Position numbers and translations under genes: made by a program
Notes under the pieces: generated by a model
Database searches by the model: none
Told to the model about the DNA's origin: nothing
What the model saw: only the letters and a program-made list of their open reading frames with translations
Shown here: positions 45,119-54,299 of the stretch, piece by piece
Layout: every line of letters begins with the position of its first letter
How positions within the stretch are numbered: the first letter of the stretch is position 1
NCBI RefSeq assembly: GCF_001676875.1
Contig: NZ_JYKA01000001.1
Coordinates: 62,001 to 126,000 of the forward strand
Length of the DNA stretch: 64,000 nt
Direction: 5' to 3'
Source: Chromobacterium subtsugae
GTDB lineage: Bacteria > Pseudomonadota > Gammaproteobacteria > Burkholderiales > Chromobacteriaceae

Positions 45119-46762
45119 ATGCACGCCCCATCCCCTCCCAGGCCTGGCCGGCTGACACCCTTGCTGCTGGCCATCCTGGGTTTGCTGCTGACAGGCAGCC
45201 AATTGCTGAACCGGCTGGACCTGTGGCTGTATGATGGCCTCAGCCGCAGCCGCCTCGCCCATGACGACCACGCCGCCATCACCGTCATCGCCGTAGACGA
45301 GAAAAGCCTGGCCGAACTCGGCCGCTGGCCATGGCCGCGCGCCTATCACGCCCAATTGCTGGACAAGCTGTCGCAAGCCAAGGCCGTGGGACTGGACATC
45401 GCCATCGTCGAACCCTCGGCCCAGCCGGAGGCCGACCAGCATCTGGCGGCGGCCATCCGCCGCAACGGCAAGGTCATCGGCCCGGTATTCCCGGAAATGC
45501 AGGGCCGGCGACTGGTGGAGACCCGCCCGCTGCCGCTGCTGAGCCAGGCGATGGCCGGGCTGGGCCACACCGATTACGAACAGGACGACGACGGCATCAT
45601 CCGCCGCGTCTACCTGCAGGCCGGCCTGGGCGGGCCGCGTTATCTCAGTTTCGCCAGCGCGTTGTGCCAGCTGGCCAGCGGCGGAAAACCGGCAACACCT
45701 GCCGCCGCGCCCGCCGGCGCCGCCGCCTGGCACCGGGCGCAGGCGGTGATGGTGCCCTTCTCCTCCGGCAACCGCCCGTATCAGACGGTGTCCTACTCGG
45801 ACGCGCTGAATCGCTTGCCGCCGGCCAGCTTCGCCAGCCGCATCGTGCTGATCGGCGCCACCGCCACCGGCCTGGGCGACAGCCACCCGACACCGATATC
45901 GGCCAACAACCGCGGGCTGTCCGGCGTGGAGATCAATGCCTTCATGGTGCACGCCCTGCTGGAAAACCTGCAGATCACCCAACTGGACACCGTCTGGAAA
46001 GGCTTGCTCGCCGGGCTGATCCTGCTGTTGGCCGACTGGCGGCTATCGCGCCAGCGCTCGCCGCGGCGGCTGCTGGCCCATTACGCGCTGACGGCGCTGG
46101 CCATGCTGCTGGCTTCCGCCGTCGCGCTGTACCTGGGCCGCCTCTGGATCGGCGGCGGCGTGACGGCGCTGCTGTTGCTGCTGGCCGGCATGCTGCGCTT
46201 CGTCGCCAGCCTGTCCCGCCTGCACACGCTGGCGATGACCGACGGCCTGACCGGACTCCACAACCGCCGCCATTTCGACGAAGCCTTCGCCGCGACGCTG
46301 GCCGCCCATCAGCGCCAACGCCGCCCGCTGGCGCTGCTGATCGTCGATCTGGACAATTTCAAGGGCTACAACGATCACTACGGCCATTACGCCGGCGACG
46401 AGGTGTTGCAGCGCACCGCCGGCGCGCTGCGCAAATGCTTCCGCCGCAAGGACGAAACCGTGGCGCGGCTGGGCGGAGAGGAGTTCGGCATCCTGCTGGC
46501 AAACCGCCGGCCGGAGCAGGCGCTGGCCGCCGCCGAGCGCTTTCGCCGCTATCTGGAAGACCTGCAACTGCCTCATGCCGCCAGCCCGCTGGGCAAAGTC
46601 ACCTGCAGCATAGGCGTGGCCGCGCGTCCGCCAGCCGACGACACGCCGCGCAGCCTGTTCGAGGACGCCGACCAGGCGCTGTACCTGGCCAAGAGCGAAG
46701 GCCGCAACCGGGTCTGCCAGGCCGAATCCGGCCCAGCCGCGCCGCAAGCCTCGGCTCCCTAG
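45119..46762 (+). CDS. CHASE2-GGDEF diguanylate cyclase
   Basis: A 547-residue membrane sensor. An N-terminal membrane segment is followed by a periplasmic CHASE2 domain at about 40-290 (AVDEKSLAELGRWPWPRAYH, FASRIVLIGATATGLGD). About three membrane segments lie at 300-365, and a GGDEF domain runs from about 375 to 535 (TDGLTGLHNRRHFDEAF). The active-site motif is GGEEF, an active form, so it should make c-di-GMP. The inhibitory site nine residues before it reads RKDE instead of RxxD, so product inhibition may be weakened. The start at 45119 lies before the hydrophobic leader; no strong ribosome site was seen. Confidence 0.92.
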   Translation: MHAPSPPRPGRLTPLLLAILGLLLTGSQLLNRLDLWLYDGLSRSRLAHDDHAAITVIAVDEKSLAELGRWPWPRAYHAQLLDKLSQAKAVGLDIAIVEPSAQPEADQHLAAAIRRNGKVIGPVFPEMQGRRLVETRPLPLLSQAMAGLGHTDYEQDDDGIIRRVYLQAGLGGPRYLSFASALCQLASGGKPATPAAAPAGAAAWHRAQAVMVPFSSGNRPYQTVSYSDALNRLPPASFASRIVLIGATATGLGDSHPTPISANNRGLSGVEINAFMVHALLENLQITQLDTVWKGLLAGLILLLADWRLSRQRSPRRLLAHYALTALAMLLASAVALYLGRLWIGGGVTALLLLLAGMLRFVASLSRLHTLAMTDGLTGLHNRRHFDEAFAATLAAHQRQRRPLALLIVDLDNFKGYNDHYGHYAGDEVLQRTAGALRKCFRRKDETVARLGGEEFGILLANRRPEQALAAAERFRRYLEDLQLPHAASPLGKVTCSIGVAARPPADDTPRSLFEDADQALYLAKSEGRNRVCQAESGPAAPQASAP

Positions 46763-46771
46763 GCACGGGAA

Positions 46772-46809
46772 AAGAAAATGCCGCCCTCCCCGCGCAGGAT
46801 GGGCGGCAT
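46772..46809 (-). terminator. Rho-independent terminator of dsbB
   Basis: On the minus strand ATGCCGCCC and GGGCGGCAT pair around a 14-base loop and are followed by TTTTCTTTT. It lies 20 bases after the dsbB stop and close to the end of the convergent GGDEF gene. Confidence 0.7.
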
Positions 46810-46829
46810 CGCGCTTCCGCGCGCCTGGC

Positions 46830-47324
46830 TCAGCGGCGGCGGAACACCAGCCACAGCGTCCAGACGATCACCCCGGCGAAGAACACCGCCACCCAGAACG
46901 GCATGCTCATGCCGAGGAAGGTGCCCTGGATGGTCGCGCACTCGCCGCTGCCCTTCAGCACCTTGGACAGCACCTGCCACAAGGGGAAGGACTCCATCAG
47001 GAATTCCAGACCCGGGCCGCATTGCGGCACCTGGTCCGCCGGCAGGCTCTGCAGCCACAGCTGGCGCAGCGACACGCCGCTGCCGGCCAGCGCCGCCAGC
47101 ACCGTCAGCCCGCCCCACACCTTGGCGCCGGCGCGACCTGGATTATGCAGCGCCGCCAGCAGCGCGATCGCGCCCGCCGCCATCACCCCTATCCGCTGCA
47201 GGATGCACAGCGGGCACGGCTCCTCGCCCAGCTGATATTGCGCATACAGGGCAAACGCCATCGCGCCGGCGCACGCCGCCGCCACCAGCAGAAAGCCCTG
47301 CCTGTTCGTCATATTCAAAGCCAT
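46830..47324 (-). CDS. dsbB: disulfide bond formation protein B
   Basis: A 164-residue inner-membrane quinone reductase that re-oxidises DsbA. Four hydrophobic segments are visible, with the first cysteine pair EPCPLCILQR and the second pair around VPQCGPG and GSGECAT, both intact. The ATG at 47324 follows a GAGGGGG run; an ATG four codons later is also possible. It ends at a terminator. DsbA is not in the window. Confidence 0.94.
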   Translation of the reverse strand: MALNMTNRQGFLLVAAACAGAMAFALYAQYQLGEEPCPLCILQRIGVMAAGAIALLAALHNPGRAGAKVWGGLTVLAALAGSGVSLRQLWLQSLPADQVPQCGPGLEFLMESFPLWQVLSKVLKGSGECATIQGTFLGMSMPFWVAVFFAGVIVWTLWLVFRRR

Positions 47325-47414
47325 CCCCCTCAACCTTTCTTGGTATGTCCACTGCGTTAACGCAGTGTAAACGGAAAAGCTGAGATTTGGGCGCCGGCGC
47401 AAAGTTCCGGAAAT

Positions 47415-48554
47415 CTACAGTTCCAGAAAATTGCGGATTTCCTCCTTCTGCTGCAGCGTGTCACGGTAGCCTAGCGCGATCAGTTCCCGGCAATACTCGG
47501 GCTCGAACAGCAGATAGGTGGCCAGCGCCGTGCCGCGCTGCCGGGTGGCCCCGGTGCCCTTCATGATGAAACGCAAAAACGGCGGAAACAGGTGGGTGTG
47601 GCGAAAGACGATGCCTTCCAGCGACTTGCTGGGATTGAGCTGGAAAATCTCCACTTTCTTCAATTGCGTGCGGCTCGCCAGCTCCTCACTGCTTTGCAGC
47701 AGCGAAACCGTGTGGTTGATGCGGCTGAGCCGCTCCATGTCCACCGCCATGCTGTCGATGAACACGCTGTTGAGCAGGTGGCCGAAGATTTGCGCCGGCA
47801 TCGGATAAGCACCACTGCTGCGCCGCTCTATGGTATCGGGCCGCTGGCTGGCCAGGCCCACCACAAACAGCTTTTCCGCGCCCAGATGCAAGGCGGGCGA
47901 CAGCGGCGATAGCTGGCGCACCGCGCCGTCGCAGTAGAATTTCTCGCCGATGCGCACCGAGGGGAAGATCAGCGGAATGGCCGCGGTGGCCATCAAATGA
48001 TCCAGCCCGATCCGCTCGCGTATTCCCAAGCGCTGGTAGCGCGTCCACTCTTCCAGCTTGTCCTGGCCTTGGAAAAACGTCACCGACATGCCGGTGGTGT
48101 AGCAGGATGCCGTCAAGGCCAGCGCCTGCAGCGCGCCGCTGTCTATGGCGCCGCCGATGGCGTCGAATGGCATCGCCCGGCCCAGGGTGTCGCGCAGCGG
48201 CGCGTTGTCGAGAAAGCTTTGCGGATTGCGCCAGACATGGCCGGCGCTGAGCAGCGACACGCCGAAATGCAGAAAGGTTTTCAGGAAATAGCTGGTGCTG
48301 ACATCGTACACATCCTGGATGTGCAGCTGCTTCCATACTTTGGCCAGCGTCGCCACCGCCAGCTGGTAGTTGGCGGCCCCGGAAGCCAGCGCCACCGCAT
48401 TGATGGCGCCCGCCGAAGTGCCGCAGATGATGGGAAAGGGATTCTGCGCCGGATCCGGCAGCAGCTTGGCGATGCCCAGCAGCACCCCCACCTGGTAGGC
48501 CGCGCGGGCGCCCCCGCCCGACAATACCAAACCGATTCTGCCCGGCCTGCGCAT
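47415..48554 (-). CDS. patatin-like phospholipase
   Basis: A 379-residue patatin-family lipase. The oxyanion site is LVLSGGGARAAYQVGVL, the nucleophile elbow is CGTSAGAINAVAL (GxSxG), and the catalytic dyad aspartate lies in YCDGAVRQLSPLSPAL. No signal peptide is visible, so it acts on the cytoplasmic membrane face or is exported another way. It resembles RssA/YjjU-type bacterial patatins, whose substrates are mostly not known. It stands between dsbB and alkA. Confidence 0.9.
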   Translation of the reverse strand: MRRPGRIGLVLSGGGARAAYQVGVLLGIAKLLPDPAQNPFPIICGTSAGAINAVALASGAANYQLAVATLAKVWKQLHIQDVYDVSTSYFLKTFLHFGVSLLSAGHVWRNPQSFLDNAPLRDTLGRAMPFDAIGGAIDSGALQALALTASCYTTGMSVTFFQGQDKLEEWTRYQRLGIRERIGLDHLMATAAIPLIFPSVRIGEKFYCDGAVRQLSPLSPALHLGAEKLFVVGLASQRPDTIERRSSGAYPMPAQIFGHLLNSVFIDSMAVDMERLSRINHTVSLLQSSEELASRTQLKKVEIFQLNPSKSLEGIVFRHTHLFPPFLRFIMKGTGATRQRGTALATYLLFEPEYCRELIALGYRDTLQQKEEIRNFLEL

Positions 48555-48637
48555 GACTGTCCCTTTGCGAACGGCTTATTTGTTCTATTAGAGATAGTCA
48601 ATAACGCAGCGCAGCAGCAAGCCTCGCCGCGGCGGAA

Positions 48638-49537
48638 TCAGAATCCGCCAGCCTGCAACAGCGCCCACAGGTGCGCCGCCACCAGCGCCCGCCACGGCGC
48701 GAAGCCTTCCAGCCAGCGCTGCGCGTCCGGCGCCGACACCTTGTCGGGCGTCGCCAGCACCATCTGCAGCGCGCGCCGCACCGCCACGTCGCCGTGCAGC
48801 GAGCCATCCAGCCAGCCGTAGCCGCGCAGCAGCGCGTAGCTGACCGTCCACGGCCCGATGCCCGGCACCGCCAGCAGGCGCGCCGAAATGTCCGCGGCCG
48901 GCATGTCGGCCAGCCAATCGTCCAGCGGCAGCTCCCCCGCCGCCGCGCCCTGGCTCAGCGCCAGCAAGGCGCGGCTTTTGGCGCGGGAAAACCCGGCCAA
49001 CCCCAGCTGGTCGGCATCCAGCGCCGCCAGCGCGGCGGCATCCGGATGGCACAGCAGACCGGAGGAATGGCGGCGGCCGCACAGCTGCAGCAGGCGCCGC
49101 CGTATGCTCACCGCGGCCTGCACGCTGATCTGCTGGCCGGTGATCGCCCAGGCCAGCGCCTCGAACGGCGTCGCGGTCTGCGGCACCCGCATGCCGGGGC
49201 GCGCGGCGATCAGCCGGCCCAGTTGCGGATGGTCGCGGTAGCGCCGCTCGAACGCCTCCACCGGCTGCGCCAAGCCCAGCATGCGCCGCCCGGTCTGCTC
49301 CAGCAGCCGCGCGTCGCCGCCATCGCCATCGCCGTCCAGCGCCAATTCCAGCCGGGCTTCGCCGCCGGCAAAGCGCAAAGCCAGGCAAGCCGGCGCGCCG
49401 CGCCATGACAGCCCCTTGCGCAGACCGTCGCCATCCACCTGCTCGGCCAGCCGCTCGCCGTCGCGGCGGTGAAAAGCCAGGATGTCTTGCGGACGGAAGT
49501 GCGGCGGCAGGGGGATAGAACAGTGGAGCAGCGGCAT
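48638..49537 (-). CDS. alkA: DNA-3-methyladenine glycosylase II (AlkA-like)
   Basis: A 299-residue helix-hairpin-helix glycosylase that removes alkylated purines. The N-terminal AlkA domain runs to about residue 110, and the catalytic region has ETPFEALAWAITGQQIS-like sequence (TPFEALAWAITGQQISVQ). The hairpin is VPGIGPWTVSYALLRGYG, with the catalytic aspartate in HGDVAVRRAL. It lacks the Ada DNA-methyltransferase domain found in fused forms. Its ATG overlaps the alkB stop by one base (TGATG), so both are translated from the same message. Confidence 0.91.
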   Translation of the reverse strand: MPLLHCSIPLPPHFRPQDILAFHRRDGERLAEQVDGDGLRKGLSWRGAPACLALRFAGGEARLELALDGDGDGGDARLLEQTGRRMLGLAQPVEAFERRYRDHPQLGRLIAARPGMRVPQTATPFEALAWAITGQQISVQAAVSIRRRLLQLCGRRHSSGLLCHPDAAALAALDADQLGLAGFSRAKSRALLALSQGAAAGELPLDDWLADMPAADISARLLAVPGIGPWTVSYALLRGYGWLDGSLHGDVAVRRALQMVLATPDKVSAPDAQRWLEGFAPWRALVAAHLWALLQAGGF

Positions 49538-50184
49538 CAGCGCGCCTTGCGAAAAGTCAGGTTGAGGCGGCGCGCGCCCAATAGCGGATGAACGCCGGGC
49601 TTGACCGGCTGCACGCCGTGAAAGCGCATGCGGTCCTCCCCGCCCCACACCAGCACGTCGCCATGCTCCAGCGCGATCTTCAACGCGCGGTCGGCGCGGC
49701 GCAGGCCGCCCAGCAGGAATACCGCCGGCAGGCCCAGCGACACCGAGACGATGGGCGCGGAGAAATCGCGCTCGTCCTTGTCCTGATGCAGGCCCATGCG
49801 GGCGCCGGGCTGATAGCAGTTGATCAGGCAGGCATCCGGCGCGAAACCGGGGAAGCCGGCGGCCGCGGCGGCGTCGCCCGCCAGCCGCAGCAGACGCGCC
49901 GGCATCCGAGGCCAGGCTTGCCCGGTTTGCGGATCGCTGGCGGAATAGCGGTAACCGCCGCGGTCGGACACCCAGCCCCAATCGCCGCAGCTGCTGGTGG
50001 CCACCGACATGCTCTGGCCGCCCGGCGTCTCCATGCCGCGCAGCGGGGCCTGGCCGATGACGGCGTCGACCTCGGCGCACAATTCGGCATCCTGGGGCAG
50101 CGCCCAGCCATGCAGCAGCACCGCGCCGGCCGACAGCCGCTCGGCCCAGGGCTCGCCCTGCGGCGCGAACAGGCTGGCGCTCAC
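49537..50184 (-). CDS. alkB: DNA oxidative demethylase AlkB
   Basis: A 215-residue iron/2-oxoglutarate dioxygenase that directly reverses 1-methyladenine and 3-methylcytosine. The iron ligands are H-x-D in MGLHQDKDERDF and the distal histidine in MRFHGVQPV. The 2-oxoglutarate-binding arginines are in RRLNLTFRKAR. No ATG fits; GTG at 50184 overlaps the pmbA stop (GTGA) and is preceded by GAGGA, so translation is coupled to pmbA. An AlkA gene follows. Confidence 0.94.
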   Translation of the reverse strand: MSASLFAPQGEPWAERLSAGAVLLHGWALPQDAELCAEVDAVIGQAPLRGMETPGGQSMSVATSSCGDWGWVSDRGGYRYSASDPQTGQAWPRMPARLLRLAGDAAAAAGFPGFAPDACLINCYQPGARMGLHQDKDERDFSAPIVSVSLGLPAVFLLGGLRRADRALKIALEHGDVLVWGGEDRMRFHGVQPVKPGVHPLLGARRLNLTFRKAR

Positions 50185-51524
50185 TCCTCGCCGGCCACCA
50201 TCATGCCGCCGATCAGCACCGAGCCCATGCGGCGGCCGCCGCGGTCCAGCACATCGGTGCCGACTGCTTCGATATTGAGGAACATGTCGCGCAGATTGCC
50301 GGCGATGGTGATTTCCTCCACCGGGTAGGCGATCACGCCGTTCTCCACCCAGAAGCCGGCCGCGCCGCGCGAATAATCGCCGGTGACGGTATTGACGCCC
50401 TGGCCCAGCAGCTCGGTCACCAACAGGCCGCTGCCCATCTGGCCGAGCAGCTCGGCGAAGCTTTCGCCGGTGGAATGCACCACCAGATTGTGCGAGCCGC
50501 CGGCATTGCCGGTGGTCTGCATGCCCAGCTTGCGCGCGGAATAGCTGCCCAGCAGATAGCCCTGCAGCACGCCGTCGTCGACCAGCCGGCGCGACTGCGT
50601 CGCCACGCCCTCGTTGTCGAACGGGCTGCTGGCCAGGCCGCGCAGCAGGAACGGGTCCTCGTCTATCACCATTTGCTTCGACATCACCGGCTTGCCCAGC
50701 GAATCCAGCAGGAACGACGACTTGCGGTACAAGCTGCCGCCGCTGATGGCGGCGATCAGATGGCCGACCAGCGACATCGCCACCGGCGCCTCGAACAAAA
50801 CCGGATACTGGCCGGTCTTCAGCCGGCGTCCGCCCAGGCGGCGCACCGCGCGCTCGCCGGCGATGCGGCCGATCTCCTCCACCTGCGCCAGATCGTCGCG
50901 GTGGCGGGCGGCGGAGTACCAGTAGTCGCGCTGCATCACGCCGCCCTGCTCGGCCACCACCGCCGCCGACAGGCTGTGGCGGCTGCTGGCGAAACCGCCG
51001 TTGAAGCCGTTGCTGTTGGCGTAGACGAACTGGTTGGCCTGCACCGACACGCTGGCCCCTTCGGAATTGCTGATGCGGGCATCCACCGCGCGGGCGCTGT
51101 CCTCGCAGCGGCGCGCCAGCTCGATCGCCTGCTCCACCGGCAGCTGCCACGGGTGGAACAGGTCGAGGTCGGGCAGCTCGTCCGCCAGCAGCTGCGGATC
51201 GGCCAGGCCGGCGCAGTCGTCCTCGGCGGTGTAGCGGGCGATGTCCAGCGCCGCGCGCACGGTATCGGCCAGCGCCTGGTCGGAAAAATCGGAGGTATTG
51301 GCGTGGCCTTTTTTCTGGCCCAGATAGACGGTGACGCTGACGCCCTTGTCCTGGTTGTATTCTATGGTTTCCACTTGGCCCAGGCGCACGCTGACCGACT
51401 GGCCGACGCCTTCGGAAACATCGGCCTCGGCGGCGCTGGCGCCCAGCTTGCCGGCCAGTTCGAGCACGCGGCCGGCGATGCCGCTCAGCGCGTCGGCACT
51501 GAAACTGAATGTCTTATCTGCCAT
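50181..51524 (-). CDS. pmbA: metalloprotease PmbA/TldE
   Basis: A 447-residue TldE/PmbA subunit of the TldD-TldE protease, which unfolds and cuts small peptides (microcin B17 maturation and CcdA degradation in E. coli). The opening LELAGKLGASAAEADVSEGV and the late stretches GNAGGSHNLVVHSTG and AAGFWVENGVIAYPVEEITIAGNLR (quoted in parts) are typical. The metal motif itself is on TldD, which is not in the window. It is divergent from yjgA, a common neighbour in Neisseriales and Pseudomonads. Confidence 0.95.
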   Translation of the reverse strand: MADKTFSFSADALSGIAGRVLELAGKLGASAAEADVSEGVGQSVSVRLGQVETIEYNQDKGVSVTVYLGQKKGHANTSDFSDQALADTVRAALDIARYTAEDDCAGLADPQLLADELPDLDLFHPWQLPVEQAIELARRCEDSARAVDARISNSEGASVSVQANQFVYANSNGFNGGFASSRHSLSAAVVAEQGGVMQRDYWYSAARHRDDLAQVEEIGRIAGERAVRRLGGRRLKTGQYPVLFEAPVAMSLVGHLIAAISGGSLYRKSSFLLDSLGKPVMSKQMVIDEDPFLLRGLASSPFDNEGVATQSRRLVDDGVLQGYLLGSYSARKLGMQTTGNAGGSHNLVVHSTGESFAELLGQMGSGLLVTELLGQGVNTVTGDYSRGAAGFWVENGVIAYPVEEITIAGNLRDMFLNIEAVGTDVLDRGGRRMGSVLIGGMMVAGEE

Positions 51525-51608
51525 AGTATCTTTCGGAATGGTGGAAACGGCCCGCGGCCTTTTCCGGTATCATACCAGCCTTGAAAACCGAGTTGAGACC
51601 TAGCAACA

Positions 51609-52163
51609 ATGAGCGACTACCAGAACGACGGCCAGGATGACGGCTTTGTCAGCAAATCCCAGCGCAAGCGCGACATGGACGCGCTGCAGGATCTGGGTAG
51701 CGAACTGGTCGAGCTGTCCAAGGATACGCTGAAGAAAATGGCGCTGCCGGAAGATTTGCTCTCCGCGCTGCTGGAACACAAGCGCCTCACCGCCCACGGC
51801 GCCATCCGCCGCCAGCTGCAGTACATCGGCAAGCTGATGCGCAATGTCGATCCCGAGCCGATCCAGCAATACCTGCAGATCCTGAAAGGCGAATCCTCCG
51901 AGCACATCTCCTGGCAGAAGCTGCTGGAGCGCTGGCGCGACAAGCTGATGGCAGACGACGCCAACCAGCCGCTGTTCCTGCAAAGCTTCCCGGAAACCGA
52001 CCCCAAGCAGCTGCACTCGCTGGTGCGCCAGTCGCGCAAGGAAAAGCAGGACAACAAGCCGCCCAAGGCCTTCCGCCAGCTGTACCAGCTGATCAAGGAG
52101 CAGATCCCCGAGCCGGGCAAGCCGCGCATCTGGCAAAAGGACGAGGCAGAGGACGACGAGTGA
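51609..52163 (+). CDS. yjgA: YjgA/DarP ribosome-associated protein
   Basis: A 184-residue protein of the YjgA (DarP) family, which helps late 50S subunit assembly. It opens with a charged stretch (SKSQRKRDMDALQDLGSELV) and continues with LPEDLLSALLEHKRLTAHGA, and the length and helical make-up fit the family. It is divergent from pmbA and overlaps the mog start by one base (TGATG). Confidence 0.93.
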   Translation: MSDYQNDGQDDGFVSKSQRKRDMDALQDLGSELVELSKDTLKKMALPEDLLSALLEHKRLTAHGAIRRQLQYIGKLMRNVDPEPIQQYLQILKGESSEHISWQKLLERWRDKLMADDANQPLFLQSFPETDPKQLHSLVRQSRKEKQDNKPPKAFRQLYQLIKEQIPEPGKPRIWQKDEAEDDE

Positions 52164-52741
52164 TGCTGAAGATAGGCCTGGTTTCCATTTCCGACCGCGC
52201 AAGCCAGGGCGTCTACCAGGACAAGGGCCTGCCGGCGCTGCAGGACTGGCTGGCGCGCGCGCTGGCCACCCCGTTTGAAACCGTGTGCCGGCTGATCCCG
52301 GACGAGCAGCCCGGCATCGAAGCCGCGCTGAAGGCGCTGGTCGACGACGAGGGCTGCCAGCTGGTGCTGACCACCGGCGGCACCGGTCCGGCGCCGCGCG
52401 ACGTGACGCCGGACGCCACGTTGGCGGTGGCCGACCGCGAAATGCCTGGTTTCGGCGAGCAGATGCGCCAGATCAGCCTGCGCTTCGTGCCCACCGCGAT
52501 TCTGTCGCGCCAGACCGGGGTGATCCGCAAGCAAAGCCTGATCCTGAACCTGCCCGGCCAGCCCAAGGCCATCCAGGAAACGCTGGAAGGCCTGCGCCGC
52601 GCCGACGGCAGCGTGGAAGTGCCCGGCATCTTCGCCGCGGTGCCCTACTGCCTGGACCTGATAGGCGCGCCCTACATCGAAACCCACGAGACGGTAGTCA
52701 AGGCTTTCCGCCCCAAGTCCGCGATCAAGCCGGCGCCATGA
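52163..52741 (+). CDS. mog: molybdopterin adenylyltransferase
   Basis: A 192-residue MoaB/Mog-fold enzyme that adenylates molybdopterin before molybdate insertion. It shows GLVSISDRASQGVYQDKGLP, TTGGTGPAPRDVTPDATLA and ILSRQTGVIRKQSLILNLPG. It belongs to Mog by length and by the TGGTGP and LNLPG patterns. It is the middle gene of the yjgA-mog-YheT unit; no other molybdenum-cofactor genes are in the window. Confidence 0.93.
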   Translation: MLKIGLVSISDRASQGVYQDKGLPALQDWLARALATPFETVCRLIPDEQPGIEAALKALVDDEGCQLVLTTGGTGPAPRDVTPDATLAVADREMPGFGEQMRQISLRFVPTAILSRQTGVIRKQSLILNLPGQPKAIQETLEGLRRADGSVEVPGIFAAVPYCLDLIGAPYIETHETVVKAFRPKSAIKPAP

Positions 52742-53706
52742 GCTATCGCGCCCCCCGCTGGCTGCGCGGCGGCCACGCCCAGACCATCTGGCCGGCGCTG
52801 GCCGTGAAGGTTGCGCCGCCCGCCTACCGCCGCGAGCTGTGGGACACGCCGGACGGCGGCCATATCGCGCTCGATTTCGTCGACGGCAAGCCCGGCGCGC
52901 CGCTGGTGGTGCTGTTCCACGGCCTGGAAGGCAGCAGCGCCAGCCACTACGCCAAGGCGCTGATGCAGGCGCTGGCGGCGCGCGGCTGGCACGGCGTGGT
53001 ATCGCACTTCCGCGGCTGCGGCGGCGTGGACAACCCGCTGCCGCGCGCCTACCACGCCGGCGACGCCGCCGAAGTGCGCTGGATACTGCAGCGCCTGTCG
53101 GCGCGCTTCGCCGCCATCGCCGCCGTCGGCGTGTCTCTGGGCGGCAGCATGCTGCTCAACTACCTGGCCGAGGAAGGCGAAGCCGCGCTGCCCTGCGCCG
53201 CCGCCGCCGTCTCCGCGCCGCTGGACCTGGTGGCCGCCAGCACCCGGTTGGACCGCGGCTTGGGCAAGCTGCTGTACACCCGCATGTTCATGGACACGCT
53301 CAAGCCCAAGGCGCTGGAATCGCTGCAGCGCCATCCCGGCCTGTTCGATGCCGGCAAGCTGAGCCGCGCCCGCACCTTCATCGAATTCGACGATCTGGTC
53401 ACCGCGCCGCTGCACGGCTTCGGCACCGCGCTCAACTACTGGCGCCAGGCCAGCAGCAAGCCCCGGCTCGGCCAGATCCTCCGCCCGACGCTGGTGCTGA
53501 ACGCCCGCAACGACCCCTTCCTGCCGGCCAGCGCGCTGCCGGACGCCAGCCAGGTATCGCCGGCGGTGACGCTGGACTTCCCCGACGACGGCGGCCACGT
53601 CGGCTTCGCCACCGGCCCCTTCCCCGGCCGGATAGACTGGCTGCCGCAACGGCTGCTGGCCTTCGTCGAGCCCCACCTGGCGATGCGCGCCGCCCAAACG
53701 TCATAA
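52738..53706 (+). CDS. YheT-type alpha/beta hydrolase
   Basis: A 322-residue alpha/beta hydrolase of the YheT family. RGGHAQTIWPAL at the start is a family hallmark. LVVLFHGLEGSSASHYAKAL follows, then HFRGCGG, the nucleophile serine in GVSLGGSMLLNYL, the aspartate in LNARNDPFLPA and the histidine in DDGGHVGFATG. The substrate is unknown; related proteins act on short esters. The ATG overlaps the mog stop (ATGA). Confidence 0.92.
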   Translation: MSYRAPRWLRGGHAQTIWPALAVKVAPPAYRRELWDTPDGGHIALDFVDGKPGAPLVVLFHGLEGSSASHYAKALMQALAARGWHGVVSHFRGCGGVDNPLPRAYHAGDAAEVRWILQRLSARFAAIAAVGVSLGGSMLLNYLAEEGEAALPCAAAAVSAPLDLVAASTRLDRGLGKLLYTRMFMDTLKPKALESLQRHPGLFDAGKLSRARTFIEFDDLVTAPLHGFGTALNYWRQASSKPRLGQILRPTLVLNARNDPFLPASALPDASQVSPAVTLDFPDDGGHVGFATGPFPGRIDWLPQRLLAFVEPHLAMRAAQTS

Positions 53707-53767
53707 TCATTGACGATTGCGCTCCCGCGGTGGCAAGTTTGAAGCCTTGCCGCCCAGGAGAGCGCCC

Positions 53768-54280
53768 ATGCAAGACCCCAGCACCATAGAACGCAGCCTC
53801 ATCGTCCAGTGGGACGACCCGATGATAGGCGCCCGCGCCGCCCGCACCCTCAGCGGCCTGGAATACCTGCGGGAAATGGAGCAAGGCCGCATCCCGCCGC
53901 CGCCCATCATGCAACTGCTCGGCTTCGAATTCGTCCGCGCCGCCGAAGGCGAGGTCGAATTCGCCTTCCGCCCGCACGAATCGCACTTCAATCCGATAGG
54001 CAGCGTCCATGGCGGCGTGATCAGCACGCTGCTGGATTCCGCGATGGCCTGCAGCGTCCACTCCACGCTGCCGAGCGGCAGGGCTTACACTACGCTGGAA
54101 TTGAAAGTGAATTTCGTGCGCGCGGTGCAGCCGCGCCACGGCAGGCTGGTTTGCCGCGGCCAGGTCATCCACGCTGGCGCCCGCATGGCCACCGCCGAAG
54201 GCAAGCTGCTGGACGCGGCCGGCCGGCTGTACGCCCACGCCACCACCACTTGCATGATTTTCGACGCCGCGGCCGCTTAG
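53768..54280 (+). CDS. PaaI-family acyl-CoA thioesterase
   Basis: A 170-residue hot-dog-fold thioesterase. The catalytic-type segment is NPIGSVHGGVISTLLDSAMA, followed by YTTLELKVNFVRAVQPRHG and ATAEGKLLDAAGRLYAHATT. It should hydrolyse an acyl-CoA in the cytosol; the substrate is not determined. The ATG at 53768 has AGGAG upstream. It probably belongs to the same run of genes as the hydrolase and lipoprotein around it. Confidence 0.88.
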   Translation: MQDPSTIERSLIVQWDDPMIGARAARTLSGLEYLREMEQGRIPPPPIMQLLGFEFVRAAEGEVEFAFRPHESHFNPIGSVHGGVISTLLDSAMACSVHSTLPSGRAYTTLELKVNFVRAVQPRHGRLVCRGQVIHAGARMATAEGKLLDAAGRLYAHATTTCMIFDAAAA

Positions 54281-54299
54281 TCCGCCGAAGGGACGCCCC

